Both the position numbers and the translations under genes were made by a program. Below the pieces are notes generated by a model. That model searched no databases and was not told the DNA's origin. It saw only the letters and a program-made list of their open reading frames with translations. Below are positions 32,237 through 40,737 of a stretch of 64,000 nt of DNA, one piece after another (positions within the stretch are counted from its first letter, which is position 1; each line of letters opens with the position of its first letter). The stretch covers positions 62,001 through 126,000 of the forward strand of contig SVTJ01000002.1 of assembly GCA_015063845.1 (NCBI GenBank), written 5' to 3'. Source of the DNA: Oscillospiraceae bacterium (GTDB lineage Bacteria > Bacillota > Clostridia > Oscillospirales > CAG-272).

Positions 32237-33490
32237 TTATTCTCCCGAGCGAATTATGTCGCCTGCCTGCACCTCAAACGGCACTCGCACGAAAAATCTT
32301 TGCGCGGGATGAGGGGCTGCCTCTATTGGCTCGCCTGCCTCACTGTAAAGCTCGGTGACCGTAAACGGCTGTCCAAGCTTGCAGGGGGAAATTATCTCTG
32401 CCTTGTCTCCAACGCATATCTTATTTCGCTGAATGAAGGGATAAAGGCGACCGCCGTCTGTGACAGCGCAAAGCGTGTCGGGAACGCAAAGCTCGTCTTT
32501 ATCAAGCGCCGTAGCAAAATATGCCTTTTCGCGGATATATCCCGTTGTTGAAGACAGCTGAGCCGCATCGATAGGCATATCAAGATAGTAGCCCGTGCAG
32601 TATTCGCGGTGCGAAACGCTTTCAAGCTCTCGCATAAGTCTTTCGTCGAATACGTATCCGTCGGGGTCATTGTAATATGCGTCTATTGCCATTCGGTATG
32701 CGTTTGTGACGACCGCGGTGTAGTACGCACTCTTCATGCGTCCCTCAATCTTAAATGAGTTGATGCCCGCCTCTATAAGTTCGGGGATCATAGACACAGT
32801 ACACATATCCTTTGATGACATAATGAACGTGCCAAGCTCGTTTTCTTCGATTGGGAGCGGAACGTCAGGGCGCTTTTCTTCAACTATGGTGTAATTCCAA
32901 CGGCAGGGCTGCGTGCAAGCACCGCGATTGGCGTCTCTGCCTGTCAGATGATGAGAAAGCATACATCTTCCGCTGTAAGAAACGCACATAGAGCCGTGAA
33001 CGAACGCTTCAAGCTCAACGTCCTCGGGGAGTGCCCGGCGTATCTCTTTTATCTCACCAAGCGTGAGCTCACGCGCAAGTACAAGACGCTTTGCGCCAAG
33101 CCTTACGAACGCAAGCGCCGATTGCGCGCTAACGATACCTGCCTGTGTGGATACGTGAATCTCCACGTCGCAAAGTATCTGCTTTACAAGCTCAAGCACA
33201 CCGAGGTCAGCAACTATAACGGCATCGATACCGGCATTCTTTATGTCGCGCAAAAACTCCTCAAGCGCGGCATATTCGTCGCCGTGAGGCATTGTATTCA
33301 GTGTAAGATAAAGCTTTTTTCCTCTTTCGTGGACGTAGCGCGATGCTTCGTATAGCTCTTCAACGGTAAAATTGTCTGCCGCCGAGCGCATACCAAAGCG
33401 TCTGCCCGCAAGATATACGGCATCCGCGCCGTACAGAAGCGCTGAGCGAAGCTTTTCAAAATTTCCCGCAGGGGATAACAGTTCTATCAT
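32237..33490 (-). CDS. Peptidase U32 family protein
   Basis: A 417-aa U32 protein starting MIELLSPAGNFEKLRSALLYGADAVYL. It has the Cys set of the family (GSMCVSYSGRCMLS and GACTQPCRW) and IEGRMKSAYY. Members such as TrhP and RlhA take part in tRNA or rRNA hydroxylation rather than proteolysis; this one is most like the TrhP/YrrO-type length class. A single U32 protein is seen here, not the usual pair. Confidence 0.9.
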   Translation of the reverse strand: MIELLSPAGNFEKLRSALLYGADAVYLAGRRFGMRSAADNFTVEELYEASRYVHERGKKLYLTLNTMPHGDEYAALEEFLRDIKNAGIDAVIVADLGVLELVKQILCDVEIHVSTQAGIVSAQSALAFVRLGAKRLVLARELTLGEIKEIRRALPEDVELEAFVHGSMCVSYSGRCMLSHHLTGRDANRGACTQPCRWNYTIVEEKRPDVPLPIEENELGTFIMSSKDMCTVSMIPELIEAGINSFKIEGRMKSAYYTAVVTNAYRMAIDAYYNDPDGYVFDERLMRELESVSHREYCTGYYLDMPIDAAQLSSTTGYIREKAYFATALDKDELCVPDTLCAVTDGGRLYPFIQRNKICVGDKAEIISPCKLGQPFTVTELYSEAGEPIEAAPHPAQRFFVRVPFEVQAGDIIRSGE

Positions 33491-33574
33491 TTATTTTCCT
33501 CTTTAACAGTATATAATCTTTCATTTTATTTTATCACATATAACTGTTAAAGTCAATAAATATAAGCTTTTTTA

Positions 33575-34660
33575 TCAATTCGCCGCAAAGCTTTTCGCGA
33601 TATTTGTCGTGGCGAGCGTATCTGCGCCGCAAAGCACAAGAATACGGTCAAATTTGCCTTTCTCAGCAAGAGTAGAAAGGTCGTCTTTACAGTACCGCGG
33701 GTCGACCGCCGTTATATCAAAATGCTCTGCGAGGATCGGAATGAGAGCATTCGCAAAGCTGTCTTTTATAAGCAAAACGCGAGGCTTGCCCGTACCCGCT
33801 TTACTTATCTCCATAAGACCGTGATTTCCGCCGAGAAAGACGGTGTATTTATCCTTGACGTTAAGTCTGTCCCACGCGTAAAGCGAGGATTGCTCGCAAC
33901 CGTCGTCAAAGCATCTGACACGAACGTTCTCATCGCCTTCATAACGCAGAAGCACAAGCTCGTCCTTTGTTGTGTTTAATAACCCTGCCTTTGAATAAAC
34001 GCTGCCTAAAAAAGAACTGCTCACAATTTGTCTCTCGACGTTTGTGGGAGTATATCCGAGCTCCTCGCCAAGCAGCTCGTAAAGCGCGAGAATACCCGAG
34101 GCGTTAAGATGATGATCTGTCTTGTAGTACGGGTCGGTGCCGGTTTGATACAGAGCACGTAAGTTACCGAGAAGAGTAGGCTCACATACTTGGGATACAC
34201 GAGCTGATCGATCAAGCTCGGGAAAACGCACGTCAACGCTTCTCGGCACTATTATGAGCTTTGCTCCGTTTTTTTCTGAAAAGCTTTGTATTGCGGAGAT
34301 ATTTTTTGTGAGCATAGAGGTGTCGTCATATTCGAGACGGTCGGTCAGCACTCCGTTGCTTGAAAATATAACTCCGTTGTTTTGACGCTTGCCAAGGCAG
34401 AGCTCACATGCGGCTTTTGCGGATATCATTGTATTTCTCATGGGAATGTGATCGGAGCAAAAGCTTGACAAGGTGTCGAAAAAGCTGCCGTCAAGTAAAG
34501 CACCTAAAGAAAGCTCGGGCGGGGAAGAGAGCATTCGGTTTTCTTGCTCGGAAAAATTTTTCTTGGGAAGAAAAAATATGCCGAACCCAAGAAAAATGGC
34601 TAATAGAATGCAAGCGATAAGAAAACATAGGTCTATTTTTGTTTCTTTTTTGCGTAACAT
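33575..34660 (-). CDS. DHHW/AlgX-like SGNH-fold protein, membrane anchored
   Basis: A 361-aa protein with one N-terminal membrane helix (about residues 10-30) and an extracytoplasmic domain. It shows ENRMLSSPPELS near the start and YYKTDHHLNASG, the motif of the DHHW group related to AlgJ/AlgX acetyltransferase helpers, plus LLIKDSFANALIP. Such proteins act with an MBOAT acyltransferase in O-acetylation of surface glycans; no MBOAT gene is seen here, so its partner is elsewhere or absent. Confidence 0.78.
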   Translation of the reverse strand: MLRKKETKIDLCFLIACILLAIFLGFGIFFLPKKNFSEQENRMLSSPPELSLGALLDGSFFDTLSSFCSDHIPMRNTMISAKAACELCLGKRQNNGVIFSSNGVLTDRLEYDDTSMLTKNISAIQSFSEKNGAKLIIVPRSVDVRFPELDRSARVSQVCEPTLLGNLRALYQTGTDPYYKTDHHLNASGILALYELLGEELGYTPTNVERQIVSSSFLGSVYSKAGLLNTTKDELVLLRYEGDENVRVRCFDDGCEQSSLYAWDRLNVKDKYTVFLGGNHGLMEISKAGTGKPRVLLIKDSFANALIPILAEHFDITAVDPRYCKDDLSTLAEKGKFDRILVLCGADTLATTNIAKSFAAN

Positions 34661-34714
34661 ATCAACTCCAAAAGAGATAGGACCGCCATAGCTGACGGTC
34701 CTTGACGTTTTTTG

Positions 34715-35464
34715 TTATTCTCCGTGAGAGGCATCTATGCCGAGTGAGGCAAGCGCTTTCTCGTCGAAGTATTCAAGCGGATCGACACCAAGATCGGAAA
34801 CTGTCATCTCAAAATGCAGATGCGGTTCTTCCGCTACCTCGACCATTGCGCTCTCACCAACAGAGGCAATAAGCTGTCCCGAGCGCACAGACACGCCCTC
34901 GGATATACCCTCCGGGAGTGTTTCGGCGAGATTTTTATAAATAGTGTAGCAGTTACCGTTGTGCTTTATAGCGATACAGTATCCCATAAGCGTGTCTTCC
35001 CATATCTTGTCTATCTTTCCGTCTGCCGCCGCATAAACGGGAGCGGCTGCGCTGGTTATGATGTCAAGACCGAGATGGACACGGTAATCGTTCATGGTGT
35101 TAGAGAACACCTGAGTTGAGGGATCGTGCTTTTTTGAAAGCGCGCCACTAACGGGAAGAACGAAAGAGGGAAGCTTGTCGTCAACAGTGGTCGACGGAGT
35201 GGTGGTGGGTAATTGAGTGGGAGTTTTTATAGGCTCGTCCTCTGTCTTTGGTGCTTCTTGCTCGACCTCGGGCTGTTTTGTTCCCGAATCAGCGTTGGGG
35301 TCTGTGAGAGCATCCTTTTTTGTTCTGTTGTTGGCGATAGCAACGGCTGTTACTATTATAACGGCAACCAACAAAAGAGCGGTTGAAATTATGGCAGGTC
35401 TGTTGATGTTAAGCTTTTTGAGCTTTTCAAAGAGACCCGATTCGTTGTTAAAATCTTCTGACAT
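34715..35464 (-). CDS. M23 (LytM) domain protein, SpoIIQ-like
   Basis: A 249-aa protein with a short cytoplasmic N-terminus, one membrane helix (about residues 24-44), a Pro/Thr-rich linker and a C-terminal M23 domain. Zinc ligands are present: His and Asp in HLGLDI, and HLHFEM. The segment VLPVSGALSKKHDPSTQVFS and the MNDYRVH lead-in resemble clostridial SpoIIQ, the forespore channel protein, where the zinc site is usually kept. ATG 35464 is chosen because of GGAGA upstream. An ordinary cell-wall endopeptidase is the alternative. Confidence 0.82.
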   Translation of the reverse strand: MSEDFNNESGLFEKLKKLNINRPAIISTALLLVAVIIVTAVAIANNRTKKDALTDPNADSGTKQPEVEQEAPKTEDEPIKTPTQLPTTTPSTTVDDKLPSFVLPVSGALSKKHDPSTQVFSNTMNDYRVHLGLDIITSAAAPVYAAADGKIDKIWEDTLMGYCIAIKHNGNCYTIYKNLAETLPEGISEGVSVRSGQLIASVGESAMVEVAEEPHLHFEMTVSDLGVDPLEYFDEKALASLGIDASHGE

Positions 35465-35625
35465 TCTTGTATCTCCTTTACCTTGTTTTAGTTTTTGCCT
35501 CTTGTATTTTGTATTATTGCCGTTGTCAAAAAGGTTTATTCGAGTTTGCAAAAAAATGAGGGTCGTATTATCGAATACTTGTTTTTCCACAAAAGAATGA
35601 ATTTGTAAAAAATAAAAGCTTTGAC

Positions 35626-35654
35626 TTGACAAAGCAAAGGTTGTGTGATATAAT
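35626..35654 (+). promoter_or_regulatory. Strong consensus promoter of the tRNA-Ser array
   Basis: TTGACA at 35626-35631 and TATAAT at 35649-35654 with a 17-base spacer and TGATATAAT extended -10. It is the kind of promoter expected for a stable RNA gene. Confidence 0.85.
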
Positions 35655-35706
35655 GTATGTCGTTGCGAAACAAAAGCGCAAATCTAAAAACTTAATAGTC
35701 TTACAC

Positions 35707-35901
35707 GGAGAGGTATCGAAGTGGGGACGTTGCCGAGCGCTGCCAGTGGCAGAAGAAGCGAAGGCCACGGAGTGGCAGCGGTCGAAATTTTGTGAGCGAG
35801 AGCGAGCAAAAAATTTCGGGCACCGCAACAGGACATAACGAGGCGGAGCCGAGAAAATTTAATATTGAATGTTGAGCTTTTTTGAACTTGAACATATATA
35901 C
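35707..35901 (+). repeat. Tandem unit 1: tRNA-Ser 5' fragment with D-loop insert
   Basis: The unit begins GGAGAGGTATCGAAGTGG, the acceptor and D-arm 5' part of a tRNA-Ser. A 109-bp foreign segment (35725-35833) follows, then tRNA sequence resumes with CATAACGAGGCGG and stops before the anticodon loop. The rest (35847-35901) is AT-rich. The insert has a perfect inner hairpin CTGCCA-g-TGGCAG, a second hairpin GCCAC-gga-GTGGC and complementary ends GTTGC/GCAAC. Confidence 0.8.
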
Positions 35902-36097
35902 GGAGAGGTATCGAAGTGGGGACGTTGCCGAGCGCTGCCAGTGGCAGAAGAAGCGAAGGCTACGGAGTGGCAGCGGTCGAAATTTTGTGAGCGAGAGCGA
36001 GCAAAAAATTTCGGGCACCGCAACAGGACATAACGAGGCGGAGCCGAGAAAATTTAATATTGAATGTTGAGCTTTTTTTGAGCTTGAACATATATAC
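35902..36097 (+). repeat. Tandem unit 2: near-identical copy of unit 1
   Basis: It repeats unit 1 with a period of 195-196 bases and only a few differences (for example C to T in GGCCACGG, and one extra T in a T-run). The same structured insert lies at the same place in the tRNA D-loop. Confidence 0.85.
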
Positions 36098-36176
36098 GGA
36101 GAGGTATCGAAGTGGTCATAACGAGGCGGTCTTGAAAACCGTTAGGTTTGAAAATATCAAATCTTTCAGGAAGCCT
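36098..36176 (+). pseudogene. tRNA-Ser(UGA) 5' half, disrupted after the variable arm
   Basis: GGAGAGGTATCGAAGTGG continues without insert through the D-arm and an intact anticodon arm (GCGGT-CTTGAAA-ACCGT, anticodon TGA). A variable-arm-like stem GGTTTG/CAAATC follows, then the T-arm and the 3' acceptor strand are missing and unrelated DNA (36177-36280) takes over. It cannot give a functional tRNA. Confidence 0.75.
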
Positions 36177-36280
36177 TGGAAACATTGACTTGTCGGCATC
36201 ATTCCTTGGTTTAATTTTTGCTTTTTCTAACAGCTTTTCTAACAGTTTTTGAAATTTCTAATTTAATATTGTTTTTATAC

Positions 36281-36369
36281 GGAGGCATATCGAAGTGGTC
36301 ATAACGAGGCTGTCTTGAAAACAGTTTGCGCCTGAAAAGCGCACGGGGGTTCGAATCCCTCTGCCTCCG
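36281..36369 (+). tRNA. tRNA-Ser (anticodon UGA)
   Basis: An 89-nt type II tRNA with a perfect 7-bp acceptor stem (GGAGGCA/TGCCTCC), D-arm, anticodon arm GCTGT-CTTGAAA-ACAGT (TGA), long variable arm (GCGCC-TGAAAA-GCGC type), T-arm GGGGGTTCGAATCCCTC and discriminator G. CCA is encoded at 36370-36372. It lies at the end of a row of broken copies and next to an integrase, so it is the probable integration target. Confidence 0.95.
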
Positions 36370-36373
36370 CCAA

Positions 36374-36417
36374 AACCCCTTGAAAATCAAGTATTTTCAA
36401 GGGGTTATTGCTTTTTT
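36374..36417 (+). terminator. Terminator after tRNA-Ser
   Basis: A 14-bp stem, AACCCCTTGAAAAT with ATTTTCAAGGGGTT and a 5-base loop, is followed by ATTGC and a T6 run. The next 120 bases, to the excisionase-like gene, hold nothing I can identify. Confidence 0.8.
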
Positions 36418-36539
36418 GACTCGGGGAACATATGAAGTTTAACGCAACAGTTGTAGGTAGTTACTATTACCCAAAAGTATCATGATTTACGGTAATTGTT
36501 CTTCCATTGTCGGCTTTTTTGTTTATCCAGATAATTCTT

Positions 36540-37124
36540 TTATTTTCTTTGTATAAAAAGGAGTATTGTTCCATTATGCCACTCTGATTTCTGCTTATTC
36601 TCAAACGCCTTATCAGTAGCAAGATAGTTAATAACGCTTCTTTTGGATATGTAATACTTGCCACTAATATTTACAGCATAAAAGTACTGTTTCTGTACGT
36701 ATCGAAGTATTGTTTTCGTATTGTATCCCATAAGGCTTGCAACCTCATCTATTGTTAGTATGTCCGAAATATCTTGAAGTTGTTCTTCAAGCATCTGTTT
36801 GAACATTGCTCGCTCCTTACCGCGGAGTTTTAAATTGGTATAATCGAAACACCCACCATAGTCCGGGTCTTGCGGCTCGGAACTGTGGGGGGTGTTTGCT
36901 TTTTTAGTGCTGAAAATACCTACGGGTATCTCACGACGCTTTTCTTGGTCGCTTTTTTCTAAATAGGAGAGAACATCCTCCTTTCTTATAGAATATTTGT
37001 GCGTAGACGTATTCCGGATTTCACATGGAATGATGCCATTTTGCAACATCCACGCCGCCTTGCGCTTACTAATGTGGAGCATTTTATAAAGTTGCTCCAA
37101 GGAGATGATCTCGCGATTTTTCAT
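36540..37124 (-). CDS. Excisionase-like protein with two MerR/HTH_17-type domains
   Basis: A 194-aa protein with two winged-helix units of the excisionase kind: LEQLYKMLHISKRKAAWML with KYSIRKEDVLSYLEK (about residues 9-57), and LTIDEVASLMGYNTKTILRYV with YYISKRSVINYLA (about 123-170). It lies 14 bases downstream of the integrase in the same direction, as accessory directionality factors often do. GAGGG precedes the ATG. Role in excision is inferred from context. Confidence 0.78.
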   Translation of the reverse strand: MKNREIISLEQLYKMLHISKRKAAWMLQNGIIPCEIRNTSTHKYSIRKEDVLSYLEKSDQEKRREIPVGIFSTKKANTPHSSEPQDPDYGGCFDYTNLKLRGKERAMFKQMLEEQLQDISDILTIDEVASLMGYNTKTILRYVQKQYFYAVNISGKYYISKRSVINYLATDKAFENKQKSEWHNGTILLFIQRK

Positions 37125-37138
37125 ATGTTACCCTCACT

Positions 37139-38080
37139 TTATTCTACTGCAAGCAAAGTGCTTATTACGTTTCCTGCCTCGAGCTTTGATTTAGACTCCA
37201 GATGCGAGTATATATCTGCGGTGGTGCTCATGTTACTGTGTCCGAGCCATGTTTGGATTACTTTCATGTGTATGTTTTTGCTCAGTAACATTGATGCACA
37301 CGTATGGCGCAGGTCGTGAAACCGTATCTTTCGAAGTCCGTATTTGTTGAGTATTTCGGGAAAGTGAGTTGTTACATAATTGGGTTTTATTATCTCACCG
37401 ATTGGGTTAAGACATATCATATTCAGATTTTCTTTTTTGTATCCGTTTCTGAATTCTTTTCTTTGTCTTTCTTGTTTTGCCTTGTGTGTCAATAGGATCT
37501 CTCGCACATCGGGAATCAGCGGAAGAGTGCGCCTTGAACTCTCTGTTTTCATGTCCTCGCTGATTATTACTATGTGTTTGCCGTTTTTGGAGTGTTCTAC
37601 CGCTTTTTGACATATATGTATTTCATTCGTATCGAAGTTTACATTATTCCACGATAGTCCGAGTATCTCGCTTCTTCGCAATCCGTAGTAGGCAGCCATT
37701 ACTATTGGTATGTATAGGGTATCTTCTTCGGTCAAGGCAAGCAGGGTTTGAAGTTCCTCAGGCGAGTAGAAGCTGCCTACGAACTTTTTTTGTTGAGGGC
37801 GGTCGACTTTTTCCAAGGGACTTGTTTCCAAGATATCTTCTTTCACTGCATATTTAAAAGCAACGTGAAGAAGATTGTGGTATCTGAGTATCGTTCTTTC
37901 GCAAGCGCCCTCATTTCGCAGCCAGTTATAAAAGTTGTTTATCAGTTTGTGGTCACATTCGTCTAACGTTACGGTGTTTCCAAAAAAGCGTTTCATTTTT
38001 CCATCGATGAGTCGCTTGTAACCATTGTACGTTGTTTCTTGGATCTTATGCTTTTGGACTGTTTCCAACCATTCGCACAT
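37139..38080 (-). CDS. int: Tyrosine recombinase (integrase), possibly N-terminally shortened
   Basis: A 313-aa phage-type integrase. Core-binding domain at about residues 1-95; catalytic domain with Arg135 (GLRRSEILGL), Lys179, His255/Arg258 (FHDLRHT), His281 (LGHSN) and nucleophile Tyr291. All catalytic residues are present. The same frame stays open 28 codons upstream (to about 38164) with plausible integrase-like residues but no ATG, GTG or TTG, ending at an in-frame TAG. The arm-binding N-terminus may thus be lost or the true start non-standard. Confidence 0.9.
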   Translation of the reverse strand: MCEWLETVQKHKIQETTYNGYKRLIDGKMKRFFGNTVTLDECDHKLINNFYNWLRNEGACERTILRYHNLLHVAFKYAVKEDILETSPLEKVDRPQQKKFVGSFYSPEELQTLLALTEEDTLYIPIVMAAYYGLRRSEILGLSWNNVNFDTNEIHICQKAVEHSKNGKHIVIISEDMKTESSRRTLPLIPDVREILLTHKAKQERQRKEFRNGYKKENLNMICLNPIGEIIKPNYVTTHFPEILNKYGLRKIRFHDLRHTCASMLLSKNIHMKVIQTWLGHSNMSTTADIYSHLESKSKLEAGNVISTLLAVE

Positions 38081-38257
38081 GAAGTCGATAAACGGATAAT
38101 TATGTGACTGGTTATATCCCTCAATGTATCTGAGTTCCTCTTTTTCGAGCTCGGTTATCGGGAGCTAAAATTTTTTTATTTTTTGTCATATTTTGCAAAT
38201 TTTTTGCAGTTTTGTTCGTTATATATTATGAATGCTTAAAGAAGGGAGGAGCAAAAA

Positions 38258-38674
38258 ATGAAAAAGGTAGTAATTGTTTTGATGTCGATGGTTTTGTTGT
38301 GTACAACCGTAATGATTCCTGTTGGTGCTGCTATGCCGGAAGATAATACGGTGCAGCCTTTGTGGATCAATACAACGAGTATTGATTGTACTGTGGGGGT
38401 TATTGATGGTGTGGGTTATGCAGAATGTGTTTCACGGTCTCAGGCAGGCTCTTCATCAATAAAGACGGATATCTATGTTTATGTAGCGATAGACAATAGG
38501 TGGACATATCTAACCGAAACACACGACATTAAGTACACAAGGGTTTCTGGAGTAAGTTGTCCCTTCAGTGTTAGTGTTGGTTGTGACTATCGTGCTGATT
38601 ACACATTTACAGTTACTAAAAATGGGGTGGATGAAGTAATTACAAGAACAGTGTATTACACATACAATGGTTAA
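38258..38674 (+). CDS. Small secreted protein of unknown function
   Basis: A 138-aa protein with a clear Sec signal peptide (MKKVVIVLMSMVLLCTT..., cleavage near VGAA at about residues 22-25). The mature part is rich in Thr, Ser, Tyr and Val with three Cys, suggesting a small beta-sandwich. GGGAGGA is placed eight bases before ATG. It faces a sigma/anti-sigma operon across a shared terminator. Small exported proteins of this look are common in Clostridia (DUF6147-like), but I cannot assign a role. Confidence 0.75.
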   Translation: MKKVVIVLMSMVLLCTTVMIPVGAAMPEDNTVQPLWINTTSIDCTVGVIDGVGYAECVSRSQAGSSSIKTDIYVYVAIDNRWTYLTETHDIKYTRVSGVSCPFSVSVGCDYRADYTFTVTKNGVDEVITRTVYYTYNG

Positions 38675-38689
38675 TAGCCCTCTAACAAA

Positions 38690-38726
38690 CTAACAAGGTG
38701 GTTTAATTTTCAAACCACCTTGTTAG
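38690..38726. terminator. Bidirectional terminator-like hairpin
   Basis: A 15-bp perfect stem, CTAACAAGGTGGTTT with AAACCACCTTGTTAG, lies between convergent genes. The T-rich tails are weak on both sides. Confidence 0.7.
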
Positions 38727-38732
38727 CAAAAA

Positions 38733-39530
38733 TTATTTTAGTTTAATTCCTTCTGCCACTTTGATTATTTCATCCATGCTAGCGAAAGTTCCTTCGATAT
38801 TGTACTCGTATTCATTATCTTGCCACATCGCTATGTATTCACCGTTCACGCTAGTGTTTTCAATTATAATTGCGTTAAAACCATTGATAGTAGTTGCATA
38901 CACTTTGTGTGATGCTGAATTGGTCCAATGTAGTTCTTCTGTTATTACATTTTGCATTAGTGAAAATACATAATTCGAATTATTATAATAGCTAATAGAA
39001 TAGTAGAACCCACTATCTATGTCAACAACTGTGGTATAACTGCCAGGCAAATATGTTGCATATGCCTTTTTGATAATTTCTGTAGGCGGCGGAAGTTCTT
39101 CATTAGTTGTGTTATCGGAAGGTTGGGTTGACGAATCAGAATTAACGTCTGCGGCATCGCCCACATCTATTTTTTCAAATCTAGAAGTGTCAGGTTTTTC
39201 ATTGCCAAATCCAACAGCAACAAAATCCTCCTTCCAGTCCAAGAAGAATTTCTTTATTGCTTCTCGGAGCTCCGTTATGGAAACACAGGCAGTAAGACCT
39301 ATAGAGAGGGTCAAAAGACAAGCTACCGCTATCCATTTCCATTTGAGCGCAGAAGCTTTCGCCTTTTCTTTTTTGCTGTGCTTTCGTATAAGTTGCTTCA
39401 TACGCTTCCTTTGTTTGTCGGTTATTTCAAAACCTTCATCGTTCACTTGCAAAAATTCTTCTGCTTGTTTCCTCGAACATTCTTCTGAAGCGACAAATAA
39501 AAGATATTCAAAATTATTATATGTGCTCAT
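38733..39530 (-). CDS. Anti-sigma-factor-like membrane protein
   Basis: A 265-aa single-pass protein. The N-terminal cytoplasmic part (1-62) is highly charged, a membrane helix spans about 64-82, a Ser/Asp/Pro-rich linker follows, and the C-terminal part (about 145-265) looks like a DUF4367-type domain with PGSYTTVVD and AIIIENTSVNGEY. It overlaps the sigma-factor gene by four bases (ATGA), so the two are translationally coupled. Predicted to hold the sigma factor at the membrane until an outside signal. Confidence 0.8.
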   Translation of the reverse strand: MSTYNNFEYLLFVASEECSRKQAEEFLQVNDEGFEITDKQRKRMKQLIRKHSKKEKAKASALKWKWIAVACLLTLSIGLTACVSITELREAIKKFFLDWKEDFVAVGFGNEKPDTSRFEKIDVGDAADVNSDSSTQPSDNTTNEELPPPTEIIKKAYATYLPGSYTTVVDIDSGFYYSISYYNNSNYVFSLMQNVITEELHWTNSASHKVYATTINGFNAIIIENTSVNGEYIAMWQDNEYEYNIEGTFASMDEIIKVAEGIKLK

Positions 39531-40096
39531 TTCACATACCCCAACGCGTACATATTTTCTTTTATAAGTTTCTTGGCTCTGAATATTCTACCATTTACCG
39601 TGTTGGTATCAACCTTTAACAGCTTTGCAATGTCTTTGTTTTTCATGTGATAGTTGTACTTCAACAATATTGGTATTTTATACATGTCTTCTAGCTGGTC
39701 CAAGGATTTGCTAAGTATCTCGTTGGTCTCCTTGGAAATCATAATATCGGATAGAGATTGGTCTTCTTCAAAAAGAGTTTGAAAATCACCCTCGAAATGA
39801 TCCGTACAAATAAAAAGCTTATTCTTTCTTTGGTTTCTGCGATACATATCAATTGCTGTGGTCTTTACGCACATAAAGATCTTACCGAGAGTCTTATAGT
39901 CCTTATAATCAACAAAATCATCCGCATGCTCGCAGATATATTCCATCGTTTCCATTGCCGCATCCTCGGCATCCTGCGTATTGTTTAATATACCATACGC
40001 GACACTCTGCATTTTGGGAAAATATGTGTTGAACAGTTCGTTTATCGCATTTCTCTCTTCATCGTTTTCAATGATTTGAAGTAAGGATAGTATCAT
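39527..40096 (-). CDS. ECF-type RNA polymerase sigma factor
   Basis: A 189-aa sigma-70 family protein. Region 2 is at about residues 15-85 (DAEDAAMETMEYI, VKTTAIDMYRRNQRK) and region 4 at about 128-180 (YHMKNKDIAKLLKVDTNTVNGRIFRAKKLI). The anti-sigma-like gene overlaps its 3' end. Its promoters cannot be predicted from this window alone; the small secreted protein gene 38258 is a candidate target. Confidence 0.87.
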   Translation of the reverse strand: MILSLLQIIENDEERNAINELFNTYFPKMQSVAYGILNNTQDAEDAAMETMEYICEHADDFVDYKDYKTLGKIFMCVKTTAIDMYRRNQRKNKLFICTDHFEGDFQTLFEEDQSLSDIMISKETNEILSKSLDQLEDMYKIPILLKYNYHMKNKDIAKLLKVDTNTVNGRIFRAKKLIKENMYALGYVK

Positions 40097-40109
40097 TTTA
40101 TCACCGCCA

Positions 40110-40475
40110 TTATTCTTCGCCCATACTTAGTTCGAGCTGAATGTGTGCTTCTATTCGGCGGATCTGTTCTTCACTTGCGCCTGCTAACATTCTGCCGACG
40201 CGAGATTCAATTACCTTAGTATCGTGAACGGTTATATAATCATACAGTATCTCGTCTGCAGAAACACCCAAGGCATTTATAATAGCGATAAGAGTGCCAA
40301 AGCTTGGAAATTTATCTCCTGCCTCCAATTGATTTATAAAGCTGCGCTGAACACCTACAGAATCGGCTATTTTTTGAACTGAAATGTGTTTCTCGGTTCT
40401 GATGCTCCTGATTCGCTTTCCTAATGCTTTCGCAGAAACGATGTTTTCGTCTGCACCGGTACGTCTTCTCGGCAT
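40110..40475 (-). CDS. XRE/Cro-type transcriptional regulator
   Basis: A 121-aa protein with an HTH_3 domain (about residues 17-72, SVQKIADSVGVQRSFINQLEAGDKFPS) and a short helical C-terminus. ATG 40475 follows GGAGG by four to five bases. It sits 13 bases upstream of the sigma-factor gene in the same direction. A 38-bp palindrome directly upstream is a likely autoregulatory operator. Confidence 0.88.
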   Translation of the reverse strand: MPRRRTGADENIVSAKALGKRIRSIRTEKHISVQKIADSVGVQRSFINQLEAGDKFPSFGTLIAIINALGVSADEILYDYITVHDTKVIESRVGRMLAGASEEQIRRIEAHIQLELSMGEE

Positions 40476-40489
40476 TTTGACCTCCAATA

Positions 40490-40527
40490 GTAAATATTAT
40501 ATCTTATAGTATAAGTATAATATTTAC
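40490..40527. promoter_or_regulatory. 38-bp near-perfect palindrome upstream of the XRE gene
   Basis: GTAAATATTATA at one end matches TATAATATTTAC at the other, with CTTATA/TATAAG inside. It contains TATAAT-type sequence in both directions, so a bound protein would cover promoters on both strands. The rest of 40528-40693 contains no gene that I can support. Confidence 0.65.
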
Positions 40528-40693
40528 GGTAATTTTCAGCTACATACTATTGGATAATGAAACCACTAATAGAATACAGCTTTATAAAAGGAGTACAAAT
40601 AAGTGTGTATAAAACTGTAATACTCTGCTTTTTTAGATAGAAATATATGTGTCTGTAATTCTACCCGCTAAAACAACACAATGTTTGTGGAGT

Positions 40694-40727
40694 AACTGAA
40701 AGTATGACTTTCGGTTGCTCGTTTTTT
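40694..40727 (+). terminator. Orphan terminator-like hairpin
   Basis: A 10-bp stem, AACTGAAAGT with ACTTTCGGTT, is followed by GCTCG and T6. No gene ends just upstream on the + strand, so either a short untranslated transcript from near 40530 ends here or it is a relic. Confidence 0.55.
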
Positions 40728-40737
40728 GTTTATCTGA

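Noticed and set aside
34682-34712. Hairpin AGGACCG/CGGTCCT between the M23 gene and the DHHW gene
   Set aside because: The T-run lies on the wrong side for the leftward genes and no rightward gene ends here; not called as a terminator.
35707-36097. A CRISPR array
   Set aside because: Only two direct units of 195-196 bases with no unique spacers, and no cas genes; it is a tandem duplication containing tRNA pieces.
36176-36260. A short - strand frame reading KIKPRNDADKSMFPRLPE
   Set aside because: It looks protein-like but has no start or ribosome site and runs into the broken tRNA; probably a remnant of an earlier element and too short to name.
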